Notes: generated by a model from the sequence alone, not told the origin. 64,000 nt of DNA from Sipunculus nudus (GCA_026874595.1 CM049307.1:22053079-22117078), one strand, 5' to 3'; shown: positions 10,490 through 24,369, counted from the stretch's first letter. Numbers and translations: made by a program.

Positions 10490-13400
10490 TGGAATAATTT
10501 GTACTACAACTAATTTTGCGGGGAAACAAATAATTTTGGAAGAAAGGTATAAAAATAACCACACGATTTATAACCTCGAAAACATTCAATTAGTACGTGC
10601 AAAATACCTGAAACAGCTAATTTGAATATGGTTGGCAGTAACATATATGATTAGATGGCAAATGAGCTGTTGTTCTTCAGAGATAAGGCGTCGTACTTGG
10701 CGAAATAGATTAACCAAATCTTTAAAATTGTTTAATATTGGAATATCGAGCACATTTTGGACAGATATATAAAGTCTTATCAAGCCATGTACAGATACAA
10801 AAAACACCATATATATATATGAAATAAACTGACCATTATCGCTTACCCGTATTCTTGTGGTCCTGTTACCTATAATATTCATGGTGATACGCAGTTTCCT
10901 GTTCAACAGGATTACATAACTTTAGATAACTTATTTAGCACGCTTTGTGTAGTCATTATTCGTTTCACCTGTTGTGCTCTCATTACAAGGACAGCTATTA
11001 GTGCTCAGCTGGTTGAGAATTAAGAGAGCGTCCTATTTTATAAGCCCATAAGACTGACGACCTCCCCTTTTTACAGCTGTGTGTGCAGCCAGGCATGTTA
11101 GGGAAGCCATTTATGAGGCTACACTCTGTGGTAATAATCTAAAAACTGTGACCGACGAAGCATTTAAACGGCCATTTAATTCAGGCAGTATAAATCATTT
11201 TATTCCTTATATGTGGACCGTTTTTACACACTTAGCAGGATTAACATCCGATGATCATTCAGTGTACGTCTTTGTTTGAAAAAAGTTAATAATCTATCTT
11301 CATTTATTTACCCGTTTATTCTTTTTAACTGAATTTGAACATTTAAGCACCTATATCTTTGACGTTTACCTTTCTCAGGGGGTGTTCCACAGAGACACAG
11401 AAGTATCAGATACTTGTATTCACGATGTCAGCAAAATAGTATTCTTTGAACAGAGTGAACATTCCAGTGAACCTATATTGAGATTCTAAATACACAAGCA
11501 TTTTGTTGAAATGTTCATAGAAACTTGTAACGCTTTTAAATAAAAGACTTTGATATAACTTTCTTTGCTTCTAATGGCAAAGCAACATCTAATGTTAAGG
11601 CATATAACAACTGTTGCTACCACCGTGTGGCTTTAGGTGTAACTGTCACACACTGCAGCACAGTGACATATGTAAACATAAGACAACTTACCTAGATGTA
11701 AGTACGACGAAGCAGAATTGAGGTTTTGGTAAGGCAACACGTTTGATGACAGATTGAACGAGCGGACGGTAGAGTAAGACGTTCAAGATTTCAGCCGTGT
11801 ATTAACAATCAGTCTCCCTGGAAGGCACGGCGACTAGCATTCCTATAAACCTAAATGCATATGTCAGTCCCAAAGGGGTTGATGGTCAGGGCTCCGTAAT
11901 ATTTCCTATCTGGTGTACCGGTGTTAAAGTGACTGTGCCGCTCGAGTCTCTTGCTTATAATAAAGCTTGGTATGGCGATGGACGGTTGATCAGAGGTCAG
12001 AGGATGGTGATGCGACAGCTCCCTGTAGTCAGATTACACTGATGATGAGGCTGCCGGCACACGCAGCAGCCGACGTCTGCAGCGCTGGTTATTAGGCCAA
12101 AGGCGTCATTGGTAGCTCGGTGACGCAAGTGGACATAATCTGCCTTCATGGCGCGAGAGAGAACCAGTCACCATCTGAAGAGCCTATCGCCTCACGGCAT
12201 CGTCAATATATCACACAAACTACGCTGTTGAGACCTGAGCTGAAGGCAATACATGCCTGCCTCGACAGACATCATTTGTTAAATTGAAACCTTTCCGTGT
12301 TCTCTCCCGCAGATCAGAAGTCATGCCGCAAAATTGACAGGTTCTTGAATGTAAATGATATAAATACTAATTAAAATCCTTGTGCTTGAGATATTTCTGA
12401 CGATAATAATTTTGTGCTGCCATACTAGGTATCCGTAAGGAAAGTTATCACATCCGGATATCAAACCTTTTTTCATTAACTACATTTTGTGAAACACACC
12501 CATTGATATTTAAGGTAGGGGATCTCTTTCTGTAATTTACTAATGTTCTGATTCAAAAGTGCACAGTCGTAAATCTGAAAGAGATTCTATTTTTGCCCAT
12601 TAACGCTCGTATAACACATTAATGGAACAGGTTCTGTTGATTGTGACCCTCATATCTGATCTTGCCAGGATCAGAGTGATCCCCACGGCTCTCTCTGAAT
12701 CATGAATATATTAGCTTTCCGGGAAAGAAAAATAAGCCTGTGAATGCTTGTGACATTTTAGGCTTGGACTCCTCGCACTAAGACGTTTCAGCCAGTCATT
12801 TTACCAGAAATTGTAGGAAAATTGTTAGTGAAATGTCCTGAGGGTCATGGGCCTACAATGATTCATATTATATAAGATGTATGGTCATTCGGAGTCCTGA
12901 AATCAGATTAGAAATATACCTTTAACAAAGGTTTAATACCAAATGTTTAAGTAATCCAAATACAAATCATTATTAAATAGTTTTAATAATTATCCCTTTA
13001 TAATTATTATTACTTGTCGACGGAGGCTATGTGACCCCCATGTTTATATGTAAACAGTTTTTTTCCTGTATTTCTGCCTGTTTTTTTTTTTTGGCACATA
13101 ACATCTCGAAAATCCTTAATCAATTCCAATGGCAGGAGAGAAGGGAGAAAAGATTATTTTTTTCTGGTGGATTGATAACATTTATGTTTAAGTAATCTCT
13201 AGTTTGGTCCTGTATCTTATAATTATTTTTTGTTTTGCACATATTTAAATTCACCAGCCGAAAAACTTAATACTACGGATTTTAGGAAATTATAAGGAAA
13301 TAATAAAGTAATTAAACTGATGTCCCCAGAACAATATCCAACCCATCAAAATGACCGTCCGAAAATGTTCATGTTGCTGGGAATAATGTGACATGTCGAG

Positions 13401-14282
13401 GATGTCTTTCGTTGGGTTGTGCTGAGCCAAAGCACGTACCCTGCGCTGATATGGCCACTGCGATATGTGGTCGAAACGTTCTGGATGGAAATATCATGGA
13501 TCGAAATAAAATGACGTCCAGCATTCATGTTAAGCTCTGTTGGTCAAGGCTGCGTGTTTGATGATAAGTATGTATCCTTTGTTGTTATTCTAATGAGCAT
13601 TGGGCCGCCTGCTTAATGCTAGTCATACTCAAATTAACTGTCTCGCCTCACGATCTGGCTTTAACCGCCCGTCCATAAATAGACAGAAATTATACGCAAT
13701 GTGTGGATTACTCAGGATGTCTGCGGGTCTATCTCTCAGACTGACTCATCCTTTTTCTCGACAAAAGAAATGAAAGGCACTATAAGCTGATCAGGCAAGT
13801 CCTGCATATATGAGATATTATATAAACTTGTGCCAATGTGGGCGTGATGCAGTAAGCCCGATATCTATATTTTAATTGTATCTTTCTATACCGCTGTGGA
13901 CATATATATCTCTATCTATGTCTCTATGGACACTCGGGTGAAATTGTTGAAAAATAAAAGCAGGAAAATACTGGTTATTGAACTGATGTGTGTAAAAAGG
14001 TAATATTAGTGTCAACAACCAATTAAAACAAACGCAGCAAAAGTGTATCATTGCACGCACAAACACGGTCCATAAGGTATTGATTAGTCCCAAGAAAAGT
14101 TTTTATTTATTTTTATATATATTTGACCATTTATTCTCTGGAACCAGTTCAATATTATAGATATTACATATCTGAATCCTTAAGAGTATTTACCATACTC
14201 TGCCCCCGTTCATTTAAAAGATGATCAAGCAAAATTGACTTCATCGATACTCAAATGACATTTTTACAGCATTAAACCCAGC

Positions 14283-14284
<2 letters not shown>
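10490..14284. other. Unassigned DNA, locally GC-richer near 12.0-12.3 kb
   Basis: No protein-coding region recognised. At about 11960-12340 base composition rises and CpG is more frequent than in the surroundings. This could be an exon, a promoter or a conserved element, but no frame is long enough to support a gene. Confidence 0.4.

Positions 14285-14322
<38 letters not shown>
14285..14322. repeat. (AG)n microsatellite
   Basis: Uninterrupted AG tract, 19 units. Confidence 0.98.
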
Positions 14323-14324
<2 letters not shown>

Positions 14325-14819
14325 TGGCTAATGATCTAGATTCTGAGGGTTTCCTTCAAGACAGTACGAGAAAACAGACCAGCCGAGAGATCGGGTACCT
14401 ATTACTTCAGAATCTCCATCATAATCTGCTAGGCTGTTTTAGGCTGTTTCATGGCTGATACGCACTAGGCACCGTCTAACTTACAGCAGCTGAAACTCGC
14501 ACCATCTACTTATTTTTCCCACTAAGTCCAGATTACGACTACTTCATATTTGCAATATTGTTATCAACGTCAAATTAAACAAAAGGTTCATATTAGTTAT
14601 TCATTAACCATCCCTTAATTCGTTTGTGTTTCTGTTGAGGCTTTCTTTAATGTGAACAAATTATATAAATTTAATTTTCATGCATATTTTTTCTTAAATA
14701 CGAACAAATATAAATGCCGACTCTAAAAGCACCAGACCAATGAGTATAATCAAGTATAAATCACCTGCCAGCGATGACAGCAGGAGCACCATAAGAGTGT
14801 AGAATGCGTCCGTCTAATG

Positions 14820-15345
14820 TTTGTGACCTTTGACTTCATGAAATATTCACAGACTTTGTTAAGAGTTGAACTCTAGCGGGTTATCTTATTGCTTAAACAT
14901 TCATACAGATTTTCCTGTAGAGTCATCACATTCCTAGTGAATATTTACATTGAGTTTCAGGAAAATCCGTCAAATTTCTGGTAAGTCACCATGGCGACAC
15001 CAAAGTCTGGCGACGTATGACCTCATTAAATATGCGTGGGCTTTGCCGAGAAAGGAACTCAGGCACGATATTATGCTGGTTAAAATTTACATGGTGTTTT
15101 AATAAAAAATCCTTTATGTTCCTGGTAAGTTATCGGGGCATCACCATAAAGAGGCCTTGTAAACTCTGACCTTATTAAAAATGTCTGGATTTTACAGAGA
15201 ATCGCAGTTGTGTGAGACAATCTATCGAAAGTGATTTTATGAAGTTACATGAAAATTCAACAAACCCCTTTAAATTATCACGACGCCACCAAAGAATAAC
15301 GGACGGACGTTGGGGCGACTTAACGGACGGAGGCTGTCCATGCAT
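14820..15345. repeat. Degenerate long-period tandem repeat ending in ACGGACGG motifs
   Basis: Three diverged blocks start with TGACCT near 14822, 15018 and 15168. Each continues as a (C/T)(T/A)TTAAA- or ATGAAAT-like phrase, then an 'acagAGA/gccGAGA'-like stretch. The last runs into ATAACGGACGGACGTTGGGG and a second ACGGACGG. The same terminal motif occurs at several other sites in this window. It is probably an old dispersed repeat with internal duplication; no coding capacity is visible. Confidence 0.5.
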
Positions 15346-18119
15346 ACCAAAACATAAACACTATAAACCGGGAACACAGATATTGCTCCAGGTCCATAGA
15401 CTAATAGGATGCTTCACAGTTGTGCGTAGGATCCTGCACAGGAACCTGCCGCCAGGTCATTTTATCATATGGACATGTTCTTGACCAGTTTAATGAAACC
15501 AGGCAAGTGAAATAAAAATTTAATTTTCTTTCGGTTTATTGAAAAGTTAGGTAAGGTTTGTAAATAAAATATTGATTTTATTAAGAGTTTGTTATCTAAA
15601 TTTCCTACCATGGCAGATAACATGAACTATAAACAAGCCTGAACAATGGGAAGATGTATCAAGATTCTGACAGAACAGACCATGACAAATATGACAATGA
15701 TACTCTAAGTCGCCGAGCAGTTATATATCAAAAGGATAACTAGAAGCTCACACTGAGACAAAGCCTCTGATATTGACGATATTAACTCTCACATCAGGTA
15801 ATAAACTGTAAAATTAATCTGGTTTGGCTGGGTATTAGGTTACGTATATATCCTGCGGGACAAGCTGCTTTGGAGTAATCGTATTTCCCAGGCCAGGTGC
15901 ATGGTGGAATTTTATAAATGTATGAAGGGCGACCTTTCATTGTCAAGTGCAAACGCCTGGCCGGCAGAACTAGCATCCAAAATCAATTCTTTGTTCATTA
16001 TTTTGTTAGAGGGAGAGGGAGAGAGAGAAGGCGCAGGTGTCCAGAAATATATACAAACACAGATTGATGGTGTATGGGCAAATGATATAGACACTGTATT
16101 AAATTTTCTAATGAACCAATAAACATGAGATGTAAAAAGACTTTGATAGTTAAAACAAATAATGATAAACTAAACGAGAAATGGCAGCATGTAGTTTTTA
16201 TATGTCTAAAAATAAGACGCATAATATAAGCTGTTTGAAGGTAGCACAGAGGCGCAAGAAGTCATAGAAGCTGTTAAAGGATGCAGGGTCAATATAAAGA
16301 GTGCTTGGTGCTCAGCTAATGATTTTGCCAGAAGTACCTGGCTGATATGGCCGATTCTTAGGACAGTTTTAACCTCAGTGAAGCCTGAAGACATATCTGT
16401 CATATATAGAGAGCGGTCAGGGTGCTCTCCGATCACCGTTACATCACCATATTGACAGAATTTCTTTCATCACGTGTTGTCACAATTGATATCATCTTAT
16501 CTAATGACTTGCCATTACACCTCTATCTGGCATATCAGCAATTCAGCCCTTCAACGGTGACAAGCACTGGCCAGCACTGGCAGGACTGACGTATCAAGGG
16601 CTACCACGCTAAGGGTATTGTTCTTCTGAATAACTGGCGTATTCTGGACACAACCACCCTAAAACCACACTAAAAGATAACGGACGGACGGACTCTGGGT
16701 ATATCATAATTCGTCCTGTCATGGACGGGCGTATAATACCTGGCTTAGGGCGACCTGACACTGAGATGGGAAGAAAACTGGCACAAGAATACACGAAATG
16801 CACTGGTCTTATAGACATAAACTAGTACAAGAAGACCTGACAAATAGATGTTCTCCACCCTGTAGCATTGCAGGATATACATGTAATAGAAGGATTTTTA
16901 ATCTCGTGGCCAAAAAAAAAAAAAATGCTGAAACTGTATGTTGAAACAAAAAAACTATGGTAGCAGAGTGTGACTGAAAAATTAGAAGTGTCTGCCATGG
17001 CAGTACGGTTACGAGATTTTAGTAATCTAACAGACGGACAATTGGACGGGGACACTAGCTCCCGTTGGATTGATTCATGGTCCTGTGCCACGGTGTTATC
17101 AGACCAACGAGAGCGGGTGTCGCATGTTTAAACGTGTTAGTTGGATACTCAAGGCGACACCACGCTTGCACTGGTCTGATTACAATTCTTTGCTTTGTGC
17201 GCATCCTGTTGATCAGACCCAGAGAACCTTGTCATATAAAACAGCGGTTGAAACAAAAAGGTGATCTGGGATGACTGCAGTGTATAACAGCTGAGAAATG
17301 AGCTTAGGATGCTTGCTTACAATCGCTGTGGTTTATATAAATCACATTATTTTACATTTAATAAACCAATATAAAATATTTAGTTTACAACCTTGATCAA
17401 TCATTATGAAAATTCTGTCGTTCATGCTAATTTCGGGATTTGTCCTTTAAACCACAGATTATTTCTCATCGTGGCCCCTATTATGATATATATTTTAAGA
17501 CCAAAGACGGACTGTGTTAACGGCCGGAACGAACATACGGCCGGACGGACAGGGTGCCAAGGACCACGGGTAAAAATCTGAGTATGATGTTAATAAGAAA
17601 CCTGACTTTACTTACAAAATCAGTTTCTATGCACAAATCTAGCATATTATACAAAATATGAAAAAGGGAATTAAACTTGTAGCGCCTTCATTTATTTAAT
17701 ATTTATTCAGTACAGGTCTAGTTATAAACGTTGCTTCATATCTTATTGTTTTATGCGTCAGATATAAGTAAGTTAAAAAATTAACATCCGTCGCCACCGA
17801 TATATGAAGAGTGGTTTTTAATCGAATCTGCATGTCCGTTTAACTGTCCCTCCTTAAGGGTCTTGGTTTTGGGCAGGCCAATCACCGGAAGTAAATTGAC
17901 ACGATGGTGCGGAGGCGGGAGATATATTTAGGTAAACATCGCAAAAATAATCTCTCCGCGAACGATCCATCTACGTATTTTGACTACTTGTTCCGTGACG
18001 TATTCAAAATTATTCAGTTGAAAGAAAGAACTAAGTATAATAAAGAAAGTTAACTGGATATAAATAGCGGTTAGAAGAAGATGATCACTGTTCTAGCTCC
18101 TTAATGAAAGCATTACTAA
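15346..18119. other. Unassigned DNA with scattered repeat ends
   Basis: No gene recognised. ACGGACGG-type motifs at about 16680, 17034 and 17519 mark the ends of decayed repeats like those at 15.3 and 40.9 kb. A short GA-rich patch lies at about 16009-16030 and an A-run at 16912-16925. Confidence 0.4.
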
Positions 18120-18213
18120 AGGGTTACGCTCCCGAGGCAGCGGGAATCTTGCGCTTCAAAAGAAGCAACTGATTTTCACACTGCCAGCTTTGACCTTTTA
18201 TGATATATTTAGA

Positions 18214-18227
18214 CACCAGATGGCGGT
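18214..18227 (+). promoter_or_regulatory. CTCF-like motif
   Basis: CACCAGATGGCGGT fits the CTCF core consensus CASYAGRKGGCRSY at all positions. CTCF is a zinc-finger insulator protein found across bilaterians. A 14-bp degenerate match can occur by chance. Confidence 0.35.
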
Positions 18228-18710
18228 TCGTTGTCCGCTGAAATAAACGTGCGTATGATGTGACAAGCAGCCAATCAGATGCCAATAAACAAACACTCGA
18301 CAGGCATCATTGCTCCGCCCATTGCTGCGCTTCAAGCGCCGCTTGATGAGTTTCCGGTCGAATTTTAATTGCCCCCTCTGCATTCTCGCATCATCGACTG
18401 ATTCGATTATGATATTATGACTGTGTTAGCGTAGCCATGTATCTGTTGTCTGCAGAACTGAAACCAGCCAGCGAGGTGTGCACGCAGCCTTTGTTGTTAC
18501 GTTTCGTTTGAATAACATCTCACCAACCGAGCATCCTATGTGCCCAAGGCCCTAAGCAAACCACGTCAGGGGCAATTCTCTCTGAGCCTGTGGCCTGTTC
18601 AGACGGTTACGCGGGGCGATGAGCTGTCACTCAAAACGAAATAAACATGATTGGCACCGTTTATTTTGTCTTCCAGCACAAGGTCTCATCTGATTGGACA
18701 AAAATACAGT

Positions 18711-18724
18711 GCTCCCCTCTGGTG
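18711..18724 (-). promoter_or_regulatory. CTCF-like motif, opposite orientation
   Basis: On the minus strand CACCAGAGGGGAGC matches CASYAGRKGGCRSY at 13 of 14 positions (G instead of C at position 11). It faces the motif at 18214, about 490 bp away. Confidence 0.3.
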
Positions 18725-18830
18725 TTGCAATTCAGGATACGAGGTCATAACAAACAGCGCCTTACGATATAGGTAGTGGCCCTGTAGGTAAAACGCTGTG
18801 TAAAGAGCGTACTAAAGGGTCTGAAAGAAA

Positions 18831-19791
18831 TTAATAATTCCATTTGATTTAACCCTAATGCCCTGTTGTCATGAAATATTACAGGATAGGTCATGGGAAT
18901 CGAAATAAGCCGGCTTTTTGATACACGGCTACACTTAATGTCATACAGATAAAATAAATCAATACGAATCTTCTAAAGGGCACCAAAACGTGCTCTAAAA
19001 TGTGCTTAATCACGAGGGGATCTCTGAGGACAAACGAGTCGGTCTCAGTTTTATAAATGATTATACATGAAGGTTATGCGTGGATTGTGCAACGGCATTG
19101 TGTTTTATAAGCCCCCTTTCCGTTTCCACGAATTTGGCACCGTAAAATTGAGGACTGAATCAATTAGATATTTTAACCAATACTTTGAGAATTTAGCAGT
19201 TTTAATCTTGATTTAGGTATGTCATATGTCTGGACTTGAAGGAGCGGAAGCCATATGCTACCATTAAACTCACAGTTTCCAGCAAGTCAGATTAGATGCG
19301 ATCATATGTTATCATGTGTTTTAAACTTGGTCATTTTATCAATTTAAAATATCTAGAGAACATGAGTAAGGTTGGGCTATGGTTTCCTTTCACTATACTC
19401 TTCATTGTTTAGATATTATAATAGCTATATATTGCATAAATAGCTATCTGACAATGAAGTAAGGTTAATCTGTCAGTAGTAGGACACCTTTCTATCTTTA
19501 AGCAAAATTTGGAAAGTCCCAATCATTGACTCAGGAGTCCCATTCTGGGAAAGCAAGGTGAACAACAGTCCAAATTAGACTCAGGTCCACCTATAACTGC
19601 TGGACATTACGCGGGATTTCGCAATGCCCTGAGTCATAGTCAGGAAAGGCCACGGCCAGCACTAATATTTTTTTTCTAAAACAGGTCACCTCTCTACAAA
19701 GATTCTTGGTTGCAGACAAGGATGCAAAATAATAAAAAAAATATCCCCGAGCTTTATACGGGCCTTTACGGCCATGGCAGAGCAGGATTGA
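18831..19791. other. Unassigned AT-rich DNA
   Basis: I see no recognisable gene or repeat with defined ends. Confidence 0.4.
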
Positions 19792-20546
19792 AGCTGCTTT
19801 TACACTAGACACGATTTCCATGATTTGGTCATTTTTAAAAATGATCGTGTTACGATCGCATCTCATCTTATAGAGCGTGACAGATCGATGATCAAAATGG
19901 TGGTGATCGCGCGGGATCTCCATAATCGTGAGAAGTCTTTATGATCGTATAATAATTTTAAACCTGCTTAATATCTGCCACGATCATGCCGATTTAAAAA
20001 AAAAAACGTTTTAGAGCGTAGGAATGCGGGTTAAAGCGTAGAAATCTTAGCAGATCGTGTTAAGGCGCTGAAGAATGTGAAGGAACGCAGAGGAACGCAA
20101 TGGAGCGTAGGGGGCTAATCAAAATACAACGTTGTAAAATATCTCTGTTTCTTCTGTGGATTGACTGGATAAACTGGTAAAAATCTACCTTCTTTTTATA
20201 CCGATCGTGTCTCATTGGTGTTTAACTCTGTCCTTTATCTTAACAGAAGGCAGCAAAAGGTAGCAGAACTTTATGAACGTAAGGGAACGTTAGCGAATGT
20301 ATACGAGATCGTATATCCAAAATCAACGGATAGTCATAGAATTGTCACCGATCATCATAGAATGGTAAGGTATCGGTTATTAAATCTTGTGGATCTGAAT
20401 CAGGATTTCATATTTTAGCGTATGAAACCGCTAAAAAAGCGTAAAAATGGAAAAGTTTGATAAAAATTTCCACCATTATGAAGATCTAATACAAACCTGG
20501 GTTCGCATCGGATCGGCATTAACGTGGCCTAGTGTAAACTCAGCTG
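19792..20546. mobile_element. Foldback-type element with short-motif interior
   Basis: The left end AGCTGCTTTTACACTAG is mirrored at the right end, which reads AGCTGAGTTTACACTAG on the minus strand; both continue into a CACGAT/CACGTT-like phrase. The interior is dense in GATCGT, AGCGTA and GAACG variants in both orientations, the architecture of foldback elements. There is no transposase frame, so it would be non-autonomous. No clear target duplication. A related GATCGT/GTCGTA-rich fragment continues to about 20690. Confidence 0.65.
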
Positions 20547-22159
20547 TAGCAGTTTCTTGGACGTCGTAAACATTCTCAAAATGTCGCGAAAAATCGTGCT
20601 GATATCGTGTCACTGTCGTAGCACGTCCTACTAAGATCGTATTTCACTCGACAGGCCGATTGGCCACGAATCGCCACGATTTCAACATCATGGGAATCAG
20701 GAGCTTCTTACTGCTGGCGTGGAAAAAAAAATAATTCCGAGTTGTTCTTTTCGTCAGGTTTCTCAAGCGCTGAAATATTACTTCACCATTATAAGGTCAC
20801 TCCATTACTTGTTATAGCGTTGTACACACAATATTGTCCACCTTGTTATTTTCTTTATAATATCTGAAAGTACGTACATAATTAGCTAATGCGTTGTTGA
20901 ACAATAGATGACGAACTTAGCAACAGGCCGGCTTGCCTGCCGTTCTAATACTTATAAAGAGAATTCGCTCCACTTTTGTCCTCTATGTTCTCTGTACCGC
21001 ATTGCGTATGACACTGTGTCATACCTCATTTTAAAGGTTATTGTCCCCGCAGTGACATAGGCGGTATATAATATATAATTTTTAATGAACATATAATTTT
21101 GAGTGATTTTTTTCGTTTTTGCGAGGAGGTTAGACCGAGCACAGTCGAACTGCTTTCGGCAATGAACAGAATGCGTGCATCGTGGTCACTTAACGTCAAA
21201 CACTCGGGACTATTGTTCATATGAATAACGCTTGCTTTCAGTGAGGGATTTGCGCATGTCTGGCCTCACATTTGACCCAGTCTCTCACCCACGGGCATGG
21301 TCAGTGAAAGTGAAAAACACGTTTCTCGCTTTATGGAATGGAGGGTTGCAACTCAGGAGGATTGATGACAAAACTAAATTCAAGGTTCCAATTTCAGGAA
21401 CAGGGGTGGGGTGGGGTGGGGTTGGTTGGTAGCGGGGGTTTCAGGCCTCAAAATTGGTCTGCTCTGATGATAAAAAAAAGGTTGCGGCGGCTCAAAATGG
21501 GATACGGACCCTCTCCATGGAGTCCCATTGGGCCCGATTCTGTTACATACGAAGTATGCACATATCTGTTTCTTTCTTCAGGAACATTTTCCTTGCAACG
21601 TACATTCAATTAATCTTTCATGTGTTCCTCACATCAACCTATTCTTTATACGTCCAACCATAGAAACCAGTAAAATATCTTCGAAAACCTGAATGCCCCT
21701 GCGTCTCATTCCGGTTCGCAATGTAGACATCATCACTGACCAGGTCTCCAAAGTGCCATACCGGGATATGAATTTCTTGCCATGAGCATTGCGCCACAAA
21801 ATAAATGTAAACAATATTTGTATACATATCTTATTGAGACAGTATCCCATTGAAAACCTATATTTTCTTTTAACTTTTTGAATTAAAATTGAGCAAACAT
21901 TCCACATCTCGGTTAATATATCTCCCTAACCCAGGTAAAAAGGCCGGTATACCGGGTTTATCATCTAGTATAAAATAATAATAAACAGACGGACCTTATA
22001 GTGTGCTAATATTCATTACTTTTGGTGATCCATGAAAACTTTCCGACAGCAAACCAACAGAAATAGAAATATTCATATAGATATAATTGCATATATATGT
22101 GCATAATATTTCTATATTAGCTGGTTTGATGTCAGATATTTTTAGTCTGTCACCAAAAG

Positions 22160-22160
<1 letters not shown>
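20547..22160. other. Unassigned DNA with a G-quadruplex motif
   Basis: Apart from the foldback-like fragment up to about 20690 and the G-rich motif at 21403, I see no gene. The short frames have no recognisable products. Confidence 0.4.
21403..21421 (+). other. G-quadruplex motif (G4T)3G4
   Basis: Four runs of four G separated by single T residues, an ideal intramolecular quadruplex pattern, followed by further G-runs at about 21434. Confidence 0.8.

Positions 22161-22228
<68 letters not shown>
22161..22228. repeat. Compound (CA)n-(TA)n microsatellite
   Basis: A CA tract passes directly into a TA tract. Confidence 0.97.
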
Positions 22229-22231
<3 letters not shown>

Positions 22232-22509
22232 CTCCTACGATCGAAAGGTTTTGAATGTTACAGATAGGTTGGGTTATAGGCAAGATTTTGTCTATTTATC
22301 TATTAGTAAAACTCCGTATTTTCTAACGCAATTGATGGCATCCCTCGCGATATAACTTCCTCCTCTCACGATCTCTGTTGAAATTGTCGTAGTAATTTGT
22401 TCACTGCAGGCACTGCAACCCTTTTATGAACAATTATTGATTAGTTTTAATCATGGGGACACCAATAACACTCAACCTTAACAAAAAGGTAGCCTCGACA
22501 GCTACGCAT
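22229..22509. other. Unassigned DNA
   Basis: Nothing recognisable. Confidence 0.4.
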
Positions 22510-22546
22510 GGGGGGGGGGGGGGGGGGTTGAGGGGGGGGGGGGGGG
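22510..22546. repeat. Two poly-G runs
   Basis: Runs of about 18 and 15 G separated by TTGA. Run lengths in an assembly are often unreliable. Confidence 0.9.
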
Positions 22547-22842
22547 CATGTCCCTCTTCTCTTTTTCAACTATAGGGGTATACTATGATATATCTCCCTC
22601 TCAAATTTGCAAATTAAATGAATAATTTTTTTGTCATTAAAAATAGGCTTTATTTACGGTCCGTAAAAATACCAGTCTTAAAACAGAATGTGTCACAATG
22701 TTGCAATGTTCCTCCAATATCCATGAGCGACAGTCTCTCAGATACAATAAAAAAAAACATCAACTCCTAGATGACAGATAATATGACTTGATTTACCCGT
22801 TTCCTCCAGATTGTGGTATCCAGCCATTAAATGCTCAAATTG

Positions 22843-22844
<2 letters not shown>
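22547..22844. other. Unassigned DNA
   Basis: Nothing recognisable in this AT-rich stretch. Confidence 0.4.

Positions 22845-22879
<35 letters not shown>
22845..22879. repeat. (TA)n microsatellite
   Basis: Alternating TA tract. Confidence 0.95.
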
Positions 22880-22885
<6 letters not shown>

Positions 22886-24312
22886 AGCTTTATAAATTAG
22901 AATGTTTTGGGCAAGGAGCTTTACTTTTTGCTGGATTCTGAAGCAGAACTATTTCCTGTTATTTAATGCTCAGATGGCTTCAATATTGTTTACATTTTCA
23001 AAGAAAATTTTTAAAACTTTCCAAACCGCATGCACGAGAGGGACAGCCACGCCCAGCCACATCACCGATACGCACCCTCGAGGGTCCTGTAACACGGAAA
23101 ATATTATTATTATTATATTACTTAAGAACATGGGATGGAGTTTTAGATATGGTACAAAGGCACACATACACATTCCGGAATTAAATCGCTCCCCTGTAGC
23201 TGCGTAAATATAAATTTAAATAATTTCAAGAATGATAGGCATGCAAAAAGTGTTTATACCTTATAAACTAAAAATACCCTTTTACATCTACCGACAGTTA
23301 TGTTCGTATTTTTATAGGATACGAAAGCTCAGTGGAGAAAGAAGTGCATGAAGTGGCTAAACCGTAAACAGAGCAAATTGCTACCGAGGCATTAGAATCC
23401 CTATCACTATAAATAAAGGTTAAATTTATTACTTTATCGGGTCATATGCTCATGAATAACACTAATCAAGCATTGTCATTGTATTTTCACACGAAAAGTT
23501 CCATCTCTTTATTATTATTTTTTATAGGCAGGCAAGCCGGTCCGTTGCTCAGTTCGTCATTTATTGCTCACCAACCCCTTAGCCAACTATGTTCGTACTT
23601 TCAAATATTATAAGGTATGAAGCTCTGTGCTCACCCTATTGGTCTCGCCCGGAGAACCTTGCCATAAGAAGCATCCGCTAGCGGATACACGAAATGGTGT
23701 ATGGGACGACTGCAGATTTTAACCTCTGCGTGAGGGGCGTACGGGACAAAAGAAATACTGAAACACTGCAAACAAGTCAATGTACAAAATCGGGACTCAT
23801 TTCTGCACGAAGCCGCAAGGTTCATAGATTATCCTATATAGAACTATTTTGCCTTATTCCAAGTACTGTTATGAAAATCCAACTTATTTCTTATATAATT
23901 TTTCTACTTGAGATTTTCAACATGTCAGTTTATCTAATAATATATTTTCACCCTGATTTGAGGATATGCAAGCTATATGATCTCTCTTTATGTTCTATTT
24001 TAAATTAGCATATCAAATAAGTTCTAATGTAGGTCTTAACTGAATTTGTAGAATATTGTAGAACTTCCGCGAAATCATTGTGGCGGGCCTATTAAAGTGT
24101 ATTAAAATGTTTGATTCTTTATGCATGGATGTGTGTATCTCCCCTCACAGAGATCTAAAGAACGGTTTCATTGATTTCAATTACATCACTTTCACCGGTA
24201 ATGTGGACATGAAGATACAGATCAAATTCATAATTCAATGAAAGGTATCACATTGGTTCAGCGATTGTATTCGTAGATATTCCACCACCACCACCATCTT
24301 CATCGGATATAA

Positions 24313-24315
<3 letters not shown>
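22880..24315. other. Unassigned AT-rich DNA
   Basis: Frames of up to about 100 codons are present but none is recognisable. A (CCA)n patch lies just upstream of the TA tract at 24316. Confidence 0.4.

Positions 24316-24364
<49 letters not shown>
24316..24364. repeat. (TA)n microsatellite
   Basis: Alternating TA tract directly to the left of dispersed repeat copy A. Confidence 0.97.

Positions 24365-24369
<5 letters not shown>

Larger units (their letters stand above)
18120..18830. other. GC-richer non-coding stretch, possible regulatory region
   Basis: Against an AT-rich background this stretch has more CpG, a CCAAT box near 18270 (CAGCCAATCAG), the inverted pair TCAAGCG/CGCTTGA around 18335, and two CTCF-like motifs. 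No long frame. A promoter or insulator is possible but unproven. Confidence 0.35.
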
